Shown: positions 7,576 through 15,635 of the stretch, in pieces
Layout of the letters: each line of letters starts with the position of its first letter
How positions within the stretch are numbered: position 1 is the first letter of the stretch
Assembly: GCA_947476465.1 (NCBI GenBank)
Contig: CANJQN010000005.1
Coordinates: forward strand, 99,693 to 163,692
DNA: 64,000 nucleotides
Source: Comamonadaceae bacterium
GTDB lineage: Bacteria; Pseudomonadota; Gammaproteobacteria; Burkholderiales; Burkholderiaceae_C
Direction: 5' to 3'
Translations under genes and position numbers: made by a program
Notes under the pieces: generated by a model
What the model saw: the letters and a program-made list of their open reading frames with translations, nothing else
What the model was told of the DNA's origin: nothing
The model's database searches: none

Positions 7576-9606
7576 ATGCATCGCCTTGCAGCCACCTTCC
7601 TGATCGCGCTCGCCCTGGGCGGGCTTGCCCAGGCGCAAACCCAGGACCGGCCGCCGTTGCCGGATCTGCTGCAGCAGGCGGGCGCCGCAACCAGCCGCGG
7701 CGCACCCGATCTCACGGGGCTCGATGCGTCCCCGACACGCGAGCAGCAGCTGCCCTTGTTCCGGGCGGTGATGGCCGCGCCGCTGGAGGCACCGTACCGC
7801 GCCGGCGTGTTGGGGGATTTTTTGCGGGACGCGGCCGGATCGCCACGCGAGTTGATCAGCCTCGCAGGGGCGGTCTGGGGCGCGCGGCTGCACCGTCCGG
7901 TTAATTCCCTGATGGCCACCACCGAAGCGCGGCTGCGCGCGGCGCCGGATCCGCTCGCGGCCGGCCTGGCCTGGATGGCTTCGACAAAGGCCGGCGCGGG
8001 CTGGGAGCCGGTGCTGCCGGACCACGCGCAACTGCCCAACCCTTTGCGCTACGAGGTCGCGCGCGTGCTGGCCACCATGGCACAGTCGCACCAGTTCCTG
8101 CAACGCGCGTTCGAGCGCTTTCCCCCCGGTGTGACGCCGCAGCTGCTGCGCCGGCAGGCGCTCGACGATCGGCTCACCCAGTTCGAGACACCAGACCTGC
8201 GGCAGCTGCTGCCGCTGGTCGAGCGCGAAGCCGTGCTCGCCGGCATGCTCGACCTGGTGGGCGCCGTCGATCGCCTGCAACGCTTCGTCAAGGGTGAAGC
8301 CGCGCTGCCTTCGGTGGCGTGGTCGCTGCAGACGCCTTTGGGCTGGATCGTCGTTGACACCACCGGCCGCAACAACCGCCACCGGCTGAAGGATCCGCTG
8401 CTGGTGCTGGATGTCGGCGGCGACGACGACTACGAGTTCGAGGCCAAGAGCGACACCCACAAGATCAGCGTCCTGCTGGACCATCTCGGCAACGACAGCT
8501 ACCGGGCGGCCGCACCCGGCGCGGACCCCTCGAGCGCCACGCTCGGCTACGGCATCCTCTGGGACACCGAAGGCGATGACCGCTACCAGGGCACGCAACA
8601 GGCGCAAGCGTCCGCGCTGTTCGGCGCGGCCTTGCTCGTCGATGGCGGCGGCAACAACCGCTTCGTGGCGAGCAGCCGATCGCAGGCCCACGCAATAGCG
8701 GGGCTCGCGGTGTTGGTCAGCGGCGGGGGCGACGACGAGTTCACTGCGCAAACTTACTCGCAGGCAACCGGCGGCCCGCTGGGCGTCGCGATGCTGGTCG
8801 ACACGGGCGGCAACGATCGCTACACGCTGGCCAAGCTGCCGCTGGTGCGGCCATCACCGCAACTGCCAGACCGCAACACGTCGATGGGGCAGGGGGCGGG
8901 CTATGGGTTGCGCGGCCTCTTCTTCGACGGCCGCTCCACCGCCGGGGGCATGGGCCTGTTGCTGGACATGGCGGGCAACGATCGCTACGAAGCGCAGGTG
9001 TTCGCGCAGGGCGCCGGCTACTACGAAGGCCTGGGCATGCTGCTCGACGACGGCGGCAACGATCACTTCGAAGCAGCCTGGTACGCGATGGGCGCATCGG
9101 CCCACTACGCCGCGGGAATCTTGCTCAAGCGCGGCATCGGCAACGACGTCTACCGCTCGACCCACGAGATGGTGCTGGGCACCGGCAACGACTTTTCGGT
9201 CGGCGTGTTCGTGGACGAGGGCGGGGACGACGATTACACCGTGGGCCAGCTGAGCCTGGGGGTCGCCTTCGCGAACAGCACCGGCCTCTTTGTCGACGGC
9301 GCGGGCAACGACCGCTACACCGTCATGTCGCCAACCTGCCGCGCGCTGGGCGCCGCTGACCTGCACGAGTGGGGCACCCCGCGCGAGAGCCTGCCCAACC
9401 TCGGGCTCTTCATGGATCTGGGCGGTGTCGACAGCTACCCGGCGCATTGCGCGCGCGCGGCGAACAACTCACTGTGGGCCGGCCCGCGCACGTGGCCGCG
9501 GCTCGACTTGCGCAGCGAGGCAGCGGCTGGCGTCGATGGACAATGGCCGCTGCCGTTCGCGCTGCGCCTGATGACGCGGCCGGCGGTTCCTGCGGCCCCC
9601 CGATGA
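7576..9606 (+). CDS. Secreted GNDxY-repeat protein (beta-solenoid-like)
   Basis: 676 residues. It has a signal peptide (ALALGGLAQAQ) and then an alpha-helical N-terminal domain of about 250 residues. From residue 276 to about 590 come roughly ten repeats of the pattern LLxDxGGNDxY followed by a variable 10-15 residues often containing QG or GxG (examples LLLDMAGNDRY, MLVDTGGNDRY, LFVDGAGNDRY). Regular Asp/Asn/Gly turns of this sort suggest a calcium-binding or stacked beta structure. They differ from the nine-residue RTX repeat (GGxGxDxUx). I do not recognise a named family and cannot assign a function. A DNA fragment of a close paralogue lies at about 12253-12340. Confidence 0.7.
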   Translation: MHRLAATFLIALALGGLAQAQTQDRPPLPDLLQQAGAATSRGAPDLTGLDASPTREQQLPLFRAVMAAPLEAPYRAGVLGDFLRDAAGSPRELISLAGAVWGARLHRPVNSLMATTEARLRAAPDPLAAGLAWMASTKAGAGWEPVLPDHAQLPNPLRYEVARVLATMAQSHQFLQRAFERFPPGVTPQLLRRQALDDRLTQFETPDLRQLLPLVEREAVLAGMLDLVGAVDRLQRFVKGEAALPSVAWSLQTPLGWIVVDTTGRNNRHRLKDPLLVLDVGGDDDYEFEAKSDTHKISVLLDHLGNDSYRAAAPGADPSSATLGYGILWDTEGDDRYQGTQQAQASALFGAALLVDGGGNNRFVASSRSQAHAIAGLAVLVSGGGDDEFTAQTYSQATGGPLGVAMLVDTGGNDRYTLAKLPLVRPSPQLPDRNTSMGQGAGYGLRGLFFDGRSTAGGMGLLLDMAGNDRYEAQVFAQGAGYYEGLGMLLDDGGNDHFEAAWYAMGASAHYAAGILLKRGIGNDVYRSTHEMVLGTGNDFSVGVFVDEGGDDDYTVGQLSLGVAFANSTGLFVDGAGNDRYTVMSPTCRALGAADLHEWGTPRESLPNLGLFMDLGGVDSYPAHCARAANNSLWAGPRTWPRLDLRSEAAAGVDGQWPLPFALRLMTRPAVPAAPR

Positions 9607-9639
9607 GGACGGTGGCCGTGGCCATCTGGATCGCGCCAC

Positions 9640-9830
9640 GGCAGCTTCTGGTCAAAAAGCAGACGGGCCGCTGCGTCAGCCCATTGCCCGACCATCTGTT
9701 CATTGCTTGTGGCCAGTTCGCCTGGCCGGGCGTAGGGGTGGTCTTCGATACCCGTGCGGGTATGGCCCCCTTCCAGCAGCGTCGCCATCTGAACGCGCCG
9801 AACCGTTTCGTTGTCGGCGCCAGCGCAGTC
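9640..9830 (-). pseudogene. Relic of a BKACE (DUF849) beta-keto acid cleavage enzyme
   Basis: In the 491-base gap between the repeat protein and the thiolase genes, the minus strand encodes QMATLLEGGHTRTGIED followed by RPGELATSNEQMV. This matches the conserved C-terminal block of the 3-keto-5-aminohexanoate cleavage enzyme family (GGHxRxGxED then a loop and LAxSNxxxV). The rest of the roughly 300-residue enzyme is missing on both sides. It is transcribed towards lower coordinates like the neighbouring thiolase gene, hinting that the thiolase once sat next to a full BKACE gene. The remainder of the gap (9830-10097) holds nothing convincing. Confidence 0.5.
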
Positions 9831-10097
9831 CATTGATGATCTTGCTTCAGAGGGCAGCCGCGAGCACAGGACAGGAAGCAGTCGCAGATCGCGGGGCGAT
9901 GCCACCGCTAAGTGCCAGCATCATGCCCAGAGTTTCCACTTATCGCGCTGTTCAGATTTACGGCGCCACTTCACTTCGTCTTCGTTCTGCTTGGCATAAA
10001 TGATCCATGTCGGTCATGGTGATGCCTCAAACACAAAATTCAGGACAGGCTACTCTTTTTCCAAAAAATGACTGCCCTATTCGACGGGCGCTCACCA

Positions 10098-11348
10098 TTA
10101 ATCGATATTCGAGAACACGCCGACGTGCGCTGCGGCTTCTTCAATGCCCCACAGCCCCCCGCCGTTCTCCTGAACCGCGAATCGCGCGTTCGCCACTTGC
10201 CTTTTCCCAGCTTCTCCACGCAGTTGCGAAACCAGCTCGAATATCTGGCCGAGGCCAGTTGCGCCCACCGGGTGCCCCTTCGAAGCCAAGCCTCCTGAGG
10301 GGTTGATTGGCACACGGCCACCCAGAGTCGTGGCGCCGGACTGCGCCAGCGCGCCTCCTGCGCCGAACTCGCAAAGTCCGAGGTTTTCCGATTGGATTAT
10401 TTCTCCCATGGACGTCGCGTCGTGAACCTCAGCGACGCTCATCGACTCAGGCCCGACGCCAGCTTCTTCGTAGGCTTTCATCGCCGCCAGGTGGCATGCG
10501 CTGTTCTTTGCGTCGTCGCCTGAGCGCCCCGTGGCCGACCGAAAGACGGACGACAGCACGCGAACGCGGCGCTTGGTGTCCAGCGCGCTTTTCGCGAATG
10601 CGCCTTGCGTGCACAGGACGGCCGCCGCCGCGCCATCCGAAATCGGGGCGCACATCGGTAAGGTCAGGGGCCACGTGATCAGCGGAGCGGCCATGACATC
10701 TTCGGTCGTCATGGCCTTGCGGTACTGCGCACGGTCATTGTTGACGGCGTGCGTGTGGTTCTTGGCCGCGACAATGGCCAACTGCCTTTGGGTCAGGCCG
10801 AAGCGACGCACGTGGTTCCTGGAAAAAGCAGCATAGACGTCCATGAAGCGGCTGTGCGCGCGTTCAGGGCCGCAATCGTGCGGCACCTGCACGCCTTCAC
10901 CGAGCAGCATGAGCTTGCGTATGTTCTCCTCCACAGTTTCAACGTCCCAGGCGCCATCGAAGAACGCCATGTTCTTCTCCTTGCTGGCGGAATGGATCTT
11001 GTCGACGCCCACCACCAGAACGATCTGAGCTGAGCCTGCCCGCAGGTTCTGGCAACCAAGGTGAAAGGCGGCGCTCGCGGTGGCGCACGCGTTTTCGACG
11101 TTGAAGATCGGAATTCCCTGGATGCCAAGCGGCAGAACCGCCATCTGGCCGGGCACCATGAGCTGCGCATCAAAGAACCCCTGGCCGGTGGTGCCAAAGT
11201 AGACCGCGTCGATCGCGCTCACCTCGCACCCAGCATCGGCCAGCGCGTCCCTGATCGCCCATGCCGCCAGCTGTTTCACGCTGAGGTCGGGGTGCCTGCG
11301 AAACGGCGTCATGCCGACTCCGGCCACGTAGATCTTTTCCATGCGCAT
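10098..11348 (-). CDS. Thiolase family protein (acetyl-CoA acetyltransferase/SCP-x type)
   Basis: 416 residues of the thiolase fold. The nucleophile is in NVENACATASAAF (Cys88), the active-site histidine in AEVHDAT and the C-terminal loop in INPSGGLASKGHPVGATG, so the usual Cys and both His positions are present. This should allow thiolytic cleavage or condensation of a 3-ketoacyl-CoA. It belongs to the SCP2-thiolase-like branch rather than to FadA. It is divergent from an SDR gene, sharing a control region with a palindrome at 11383-11396. The ATG at 11348 or one two codons in (11342) may be used. Confidence 0.85.
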   Translation of the reverse strand: MRMEKIYVAGVGMTPFRRHPDLSVKQLAAWAIRDALADAGCEVSAIDAVYFGTTGQGFFDAQLMVPGQMAVLPLGIQGIPIFNVENACATASAAFHLGCQNLRAGSAQIVLVVGVDKIHSASKEKNMAFFDGAWDVETVEENIRKLMLLGEGVQVPHDCGPERAHSRFMDVYAAFSRNHVRRFGLTQRQLAIVAAKNHTHAVNNDRAQYRKAMTTEDVMAAPLITWPLTLPMCAPISDGAAAAVLCTQGAFAKSALDTKRRVRVLSSVFRSATGRSGDDAKNSACHLAAMKAYEEAGVGPESMSVAEVHDATSMGEIIQSENLGLCEFGAGGALAQSGATTLGGRVPINPSGGLASKGHPVGATGLGQIFELVSQLRGEAGKRQVANARFAVQENGGGLWGIEEAAAHVGVFSNID

Positions 11349-11375
11349 GCTCCAAGTTCGCCGACGGCAACGTTC

Positions 11376-11396
11376 ATTATATTGACGCTAACGTCA
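11376..11396. promoter_or_regulatory. Promoter and palindromic operator between thiolase and SDR genes
   Basis: A perfect TATAAT on the minus strand (11381-11376) can serve the thiolase gene. Directly upstream of it lies TGACG-CTAA-CGTCA (11383-11396), a palindrome with 5-base arms located where the -10 to -35 spacer would be, as expected of a repressor site. Palindromes of this style are bound by TetR- or MerR-type regulators of acyl-CoA catabolism. The actual regulator is not in the immediate neighbourhood. Confidence 0.5.
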
Positions 11397-11433
11397 GCCA
11401 CTGATACCGTTTGACCATGCGGTACGCCACGAT

Positions 11434-12219
11434 ATGAAGGATTTGCTCAGTCTCAACAATCGCGTGGCGCTCATCACAGGCGCAGGGCAGGGCGTTGGAC
11501 GCCAGACCGCGCTCCAGTTCGCGGCGCACGGTTGCGCAGCAGTGATCGTCAACGACTTTCATGCTGAACGGGCGGCAAGCGTTGCCGAGGAAGTCCGCGC
11601 TCTGGGTTGCCAAGCATTCGTGGCCTGTGGCGACATCACCGATTTTGATTTTGTGAACCGCATGGTCGCCGACGCGGTTGAAAAGGCCGGCACCCTCGAC
11701 GTCCTTGTTAACAATGCGGGAAACGCCGGTCCCACCGGCACGATGGATTCTTTACCGCCCTTCTGGGAAACAGGCCCAAAGGAGTGGAACATGTGGCTCG
11801 GCACGAATTTGATGGGCGTGCTCAACGTGTGCCGGGCAGCGGTGCCGTTCATGATCAAAGGCGGTTACGGCAGCATCATCAACGTTATCTCGGACGCCGG
11901 CCGCGTCGGAGAACCTCACCTCGCTGTCTATTCCGCCGCCAAGGCAGGCGCCGCGGGTTTCTCGCGCGCGCTGGCCAAGGCCGTAGGCAAGCACAACATC
12001 CGGGTGAACTCGGTTTCCCTGGGCAGCATTGACACGCCCGGCATTGCGCCCATGATTGAGGACCAAGCCGTTGTCACGGCTATGCTCAAGAAGTACATCA
12101 TCCGCCGGCTTGGGCAGCCGAGCGACGTCGCCAACATGATTCTTTTCCTTGCCTCGGATGCCTCCGCCTGGATCAGCGGCCAGACCTATCCGGTCAACGG
12201 TGGCTACTCGACCTCCTAG
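11434..12219 (+). CDS. SDR family oxidoreductase
   Basis: 261 residues of the classical short-chain dehydrogenase type. The NAD(P)-binding TGAGQGVG is at residues 16-23, followed by NNAGNAG, the Ser region (INVISDAG), the catalytic YSAAK and the C-terminal SGQTYPVNGG. Asn-Asp (VIVNDF) after beta-2 suggests NAD preference. Paired divergently with the thiolase gene, it is plausibly a 3-hydroxyacyl-CoA dehydrogenase in the same pathway, but the substrate cannot be read. Confidence 0.85.
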   Translation: MKDLLSLNNRVALITGAGQGVGRQTALQFAAHGCAAVIVNDFHAERAASVAEEVRALGCQAFVACGDITDFDFVNRMVADAVEKAGTLDVLVNNAGNAGPTGTMDSLPPFWETGPKEWNMWLGTNLMGVLNVCRAAVPFMIKGGYGSIINVISDAGRVGEPHLAVYSAAKAGAAGFSRALAKAVGKHNIRVNSVSLGSIDTPGIAPMIEDQAVVTAMLKKYIIRRLGQPSDVANMILFLASDASAWISGQTYPVNGGYSTS

Positions 12220-12252
12220 CACGTCGGTCAGCAGGAACCGCTTGGTCTACAG

Positions 12253-12340
12253 AGCACCGCCGCAGGCATCGGCGTGTTGCTGGACCTGGCGGGCAACGAT
12301 CACCATGGAGCGCAGGTGGTCGCGCAGGGCGCCGGCTTGT
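12253..12340 (+). pseudogene. Internal fragment of a GNDxY-repeat paralogue
   Basis: About 90 bases just after the SDR gene translate to GIGVLLDLAGND, then AQVVAQGAG. They align nearly base for base with 8932-9015 in the repeat protein gene (GMGLLLDMAGND, then AQVFAQGAG). The match stops abruptly at both sides: upstream is the SDR 3' region, downstream a GC-rich stretch. It is a scrap of a second, lost copy. Together with the intact gene 3.3 kb to the left it suggests a former tandem array into which or across which other genes have come. Confidence 0.6.
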
Positions 12341-12391
12341 GCTGCCCTTTGGCCCCGCGAAGGGGCACGGTAGCAAGTGACCGGATGCGCT

Positions 12392-12466
12392 TCAGCGCAG
12401 ACCGAAGTAGCCAGCAATGAAGAGCACGATGACGACGAGACCGACCAGCCAAATGATTTGGTTCAT
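12392..12466 (-). CDS. 24-residue single-pass membrane peptide
   Basis: A tiny gene: ATG at 12466, stop TGA at 12394-12392, with a strong AAGGAGAG seven bases before the start. The peptide begins MNQIIWLVG and ends YFGLR, with an uninterrupted hydrophobic core of about 17 residues that would span the inner membrane once. I recall near-identical tiny proteins in other Burkholderiales, but cannot verify that here. The function is unknown. It lies 169 bases downstream of the pirin gene on the same strand. Confidence 0.6.
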   Translation of the reverse strand: MNQIIWLVGLVVIVLFIAGYFGLR

Positions 12467-12635
12467 TGTTTCTCTCCTTGAGAAAGCCGGTTCTTCTAAG
12501 CACACCACCAGCCACCGTCCTGGGCATCCTGGAGCGTATTGCCGCTCACTCCACGAACTTGTGGATTAGCGTTGCATCAGTCTGAGTTCGCCGGCAAGCA
12601 CAGCACGTAGGACTACGGCTTGCGCACTAGCGAGA

Positions 12636-13499
12636 CTAGCGATAGACCGGCACTGTTCCTGCACCCGTGCGCCGATCGCCTGCTGCGACAAGCTTCGTGT
12701 GCAGTTGGGCAATCCGGCGTTCGCCCGCCTCCAGCGCCTGCGCCGTCGTGTGCACCGAGTAGCTTCCCAAATGCAACTCGTGGCGATGTGGGACCGCCGA
12801 GCCAAGCACAAATACCGCGTCGCTTTCACCGCTGTTCTTGAGCGCGATCGGCGTCTCGCTGTCCTCGAACACGGCCATTTCGCCTGCGGACAAGGGCTCG
12901 CCCGCGTCTAGCGCGCCCGAGGCAAGGGCCATCCAGCCCACCGTATGCCCGGCTGGCGGTTGGTATGTCCACGCGTCGCCTGGCGCCAGCGTGACCAGGA
13001 GGTAGTTCACACCCCCCCATGCCGGGACAGGACTACGCACACCGGCAAACTCGCCGACGATGACGTGGGCCGGGCCTGCGCGCTGCATCGCGGACGCTTC
13101 GATATACCGGCTTTGGGGCTGCGACGCCTCGAGCTCGGGCGGCAGCGCCAACCAGAGCTGGAAGCCCTGAACGCGCGGAACGTCGGCCGGTGACATTTCC
13201 TGTCCGTGCCACACACCGCCGCCCGCGCGCATCCATTCGACGGCGCCATAACCCAAGGTGCCTGAGCCGGCCTGCGGGTCCTCAAAGCGCATTTGCCCTT
13301 GCGTCAACACGGTCACGGTGGCGATGCCTGAATGGGGATGAATCGGCATCCTGTGAGCGGGGCCGCCCCGAAAGTCCATGTCGAAGATGTCGAGGAAGAC
13401 GAAGGGTTTGAGAAATCGCCCCAGGTCAGATGGACTCATGAGCCGCGTGATCGGACCATGGCCTTGGCCGCGTGTGCGGTGGACAATTTGGCGGTGCAT
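12636..13499 (-). CDS. Pirin family protein (possible quercetin 2,3-dioxygenase)
   Basis: 287 residues from ATG 13499, chosen because CAGGAAAAC precedes it. An earlier start at 13544 is possible. It is a bicupin of the pirin type: FRGGPAHRMPIHPHSGIATV carries the first pair of metal-binding His, WHGQEMSP the remaining His and Glu. Bacterial pirins bind iron, and some have quercetinase activity or modulate metabolic enzymes. The physiological role of this one is unknown. The gene faces the SDR gene at 13646 divergently. Confidence 0.85.
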   Translation of the reverse strand: MHRQIVHRTRGQGHGPITRLMSPSDLGRFLKPFVFLDIFDMDFRGGPAHRMPIHPHSGIATVTVLTQGQMRFEDPQAGSGTLGYGAVEWMRAGGGVWHGQEMSPADVPRVQGFQLWLALPPELEASQPQSRYIEASAMQRAGPAHVIVGEFAGVRSPVPAWGGVNYLLVTLAPGDAWTYQPPAGHTVGWMALASGALDAGEPLSAGEMAVFEDSETPIALKNSGESDAVFVLGSAVPHRHELHLGSYSVHTTAQALEAGERRIAQLHTKLVAAGDRRTGAGTVPVYR

Positions 13500-13645
13500 C
13501 TGGTTTTCCTGAAGAAAGGGTGTACCGGTCTCAGACGTGTTCATCAACCGCATATGGGGGCAGTTCGGCAAAACGCACTGGCCTTCGCAATCGAGCCAGG
13601 ACATTGCGGTTAATCTCGCCAGAGTTTTACTGAAAGGAACGCCAA

Positions 13646-14440
13646 GTGCTGCGATTAGACGGAAAAGTTGCGCTCGTGACGGGCTGCGGAACCAAGGCAG
13701 GGGGCTGGGGCAATGGCAAGGCGATTGCCGTCCTGCTGGCCCGGCAGGGCGCGAAGGTGTATGGCTGCGATCTGGATCTGGAGGCGGCGCAGGCCACCCG
13801 CGCCATCATCCAGGAAGAAGGCGGGACGGCCGAAGTCCAGGTGGCCGATGTCACCCGGGCCGCGGACGTGAAGGCGCTGGTGCAGGCCTGCCTCGCGCGC
13901 TTCGGCCAGATCGACATCCTGGTCAACAACGTCGGCCGCTCGGAACCGGGCGACCCGGTGACGATGGATGAAGAGGTCTGGGACGAGCAGATGAACGTCA
14001 ACCTGAAGTCGGCCTTTCTGTGCTGCAAGGAAGTCTTGCCGATCATGGAGCGCCAGGGCGGCGGGTCTGTCGTGAACGTCGCTTCGATCGCCGGGCTGCG
14101 CTACATCGGCAAGCCGCAGGTGGCCTACTCGGCCGCCAAGGCCGCCCTCATGCAGCTGACGGCCACCACCGCGGTGGTGTACGCGCAGCGCGGCGTCCGG
14201 CTCAATTGCGTGGTGCCGGGCCTGGTGTTCACCCCGCTGGTCAGGCGCTTGGCCGACAAGTACGCCAAGGGCGACTTTGAGGGCTACGTCGCGCACCGGC
14301 ACCAGCAGGTGCCCATGGGCCGCATGGGCGATGCCTGGGACGTCGCCAACGCCGCGCTGTTCCTGGCCAGCGACGAGAGCAAATACATCACCGCGCAACA
14401 GCTGGTGGTAGATGGCGGCATCACCGCCGCCACCCGCTAA
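13646..14440 (+). CDS. SDR family oxidoreductase with extended dinucleotide loop
   Basis: 264 residues. The start is GTG 13646 with GAAAGGAAC upstream. The coenzyme motif is lengthened (TGCGTKAGGWGNGKA instead of TGxxxGxG), a variation seen in a subset of bacterial SDRs. The rest is classical: NNVGRS, NVASIAG, YSAAK, then VVDGG at the end. Ten bases separate it from the carboxymuconolactone-decarboxylase-like gene, so the two form an operon, probably for a small organic acid or aromatic substrate. Confidence 0.85.
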   Translation: MLRLDGKVALVTGCGTKAGGWGNGKAIAVLLARQGAKVYGCDLDLEAAQATRAIIQEEGGTAEVQVADVTRAADVKALVQACLARFGQIDILVNNVGRSEPGDPVTMDEEVWDEQMNVNLKSAFLCCKEVLPIMERQGGGSVVNVASIAGLRYIGKPQVAYSAAKAALMQLTATTAVVYAQRGVRLNCVVPGLVFTPLVRRLADKYAKGDFEGYVAHRHQQVPMGRMGDAWDVANAALFLASDESKYITAQQLVVDGGITAATR

Positions 14441-14449
14441 CCTACCCCC

Positions 14450-14962
14450 ATGGCACGCATCCCCTACCCCGACCTGCACAGCCCCACCATCGCGCCCCTG
14501 GTCGAGCGGATCGAGCGCGAACGCGGCAAGGTGCTCAATCTCTACGGCATGCTGCTGCACAGCCCGCCGGTCGCCGAGGGCTGGCTCGCCTTCCTCACGG
14601 CGATCCGGCAACAGTGCCAGCTGTCCGGCCGCGACCGCGAACTGGTGATCCTGCGCATCGCCGTGATCAATGGCGCCGACTACGAGTTTCGCGCCCACGT
14701 GCCATTCGCCTTAAAGGAAGGCATCACGCAGGCGCAGATCGAGGCGCTGCGCGAGGGCCGGGCGGACGCGTTCGACCCGCGTGAGCGCGATGTGCTGGCC
14801 TATTGCGATTCAATGACGCGCGAGATCCACGTGCCCGATGCGGTGTTCCAGGCCGTGCGCCCGCACTTCAGTGAACGCGAGCTGGTCGAGCTGACCGCGA
14901 CCATCGCTGCCTACAACCTGGTTTCGCGCTTCCTGGAGGCGCTGCAGGTCGATCACGAGTGA
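14450..14962 (+). CDS. Carboxymuconolactone decarboxylase-like (AhpD fold) protein
   Basis: 170 residues, all helical. The family block is LSGRDRELVILRIAVINGAD followed by EFRAHVPFALKEGIT, and later RDVLAYCDSMT. The CxxC pair of the AhpD peroxidases is absent, so it is more like gamma-carboxymuconolactone decarboxylase relatives than alkylhydroperoxidases. It follows the SDR gene by 9 bases and probably acts in the same pathway. The reaction is unknown. Confidence 0.75.
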   Translation: MARIPYPDLHSPTIAPLVERIERERGKVLNLYGMLLHSPPVAEGWLAFLTAIRQQCQLSGRDRELVILRIAVINGADYEFRAHVPFALKEGITQAQIEALREGRADAFDPRERDVLAYCDSMTREIHVPDAVFQAVRPHFSERELVELTATIAAYNLVSRFLEALQVDHE

Positions 14963-15093
14963 GCGCCGAGTCAAGGCGCAAGCAGGGGCCGGGCTTGCGG
15001 CGATAGAAAGCCTTTGTTGCGCCCGATTCAGCTGGCGCGCTGCGGGGGCGGCCGCGAAGTCCACGTGCGGAGGCGCGTCTCGACGCCGATCGT

Positions 15094-15124
15094 TTGCTTC
15101 GAATAATGCGAATATTTCGAATAA
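15094..15124 (+). promoter_or_regulatory. Promoter with three tandem 9-bp repeats upstream of the HTH-PIN pair
   Basis: From 15098 to 15124 run three consecutive 9-mers: TTCGAATAA, TGCGAATAT, TTCGAATAA, sharing the GAATA core at exact 9-base spacing. A possible -35 (TTGCTT, 15094-15099) and -10 (TCGAAT, 15117-15122) with 17-base spacing lie over them. Tandem short repeats covering the promoter fit cooperative binding by the antitoxin for autorepression. Confidence 0.55.
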
Positions 15125-15167
15125 GTGCTAAGCTCGGCGCATCCTGAACGGTCACGTGAGAGGACCT

Positions 15168-15635
15168 ATGAAAGCACCAGACCTTCTCGAGCCGGTGGCG
15201 AGCGACGAAGAGGCCGAACTGGCCAAGACGGCCTTGCGTTGTCTTACCGCAGCACTGGACCACTCGAACGCGCCACGCATTGCGCTCCTCGACGAAAACG
15301 GCGAAAAGACCGATGCCCCAGTGCTGACACTCCCTCCACAGGCTCTGCGCTTCTTCGCGGAGGTATTGAAGCGGATGGCTCAGCAGCAACCGATCATGTT
15401 GCTGCCGCAGAAACATGAGCTGACCACGCAGGAGGCCGCCGCGTTTCTCAACGTCTCCAGGCCCTTTGTCATCAAGGAAATCGAAGCCGGCCGACTGAAG
15501 TGCAAGAAGGTGAACCGGCACCGGCGGATCGAGTTCGACGCGCTGAAACGCTATATGGCAGAACAGCACAAGAGCTCAGAAGACGCCCTCAAAAAGCTGG
15601 CGGACCTTTCTGCGAAGCTTGAAATGGATCTGTAA
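15168..15635 (+). CDS. HTH antitoxin (excisionase/MerR-like DNA-binding)
   Basis: 155 residues. ATG 15168 has GAGAGGA at a good distance. A GTG at 15156 would add four residues and lies over that ribosome site. The second half contains the excisionase-type winged helix: LTTQEAAAFLNVSRPFVIKE then LKCKKVNRHRRIEFDALKRY. The N-terminal half probably oligomerises or holds the toxin. It is directly followed, without any gap, by a PIN-domain gene, the usual order of antitoxin then toxin. Confidence 0.8.
   Translation: MKAPDLLEPVASDEEAELAKTALRCLTAALDHSNAPRIALLDENGEKTDAPVLTLPPQALRFFAEVLKRMAQQQPIMLLPQKHELTTQEAAAFLNVSRPFVIKEIEAGRLKCKKVNRHRRIEFDALKRYMAEQHKSSEDALKKLADLSAKLEMDL

Noticed and set aside
9907..10003. 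Minus-strand frame ending in KSEQRDKWKLWA before a stop
   Set aside because: The composition looks protein-like, but there is no start, no recognisable family and stops close by. Too short to claim as a relic.
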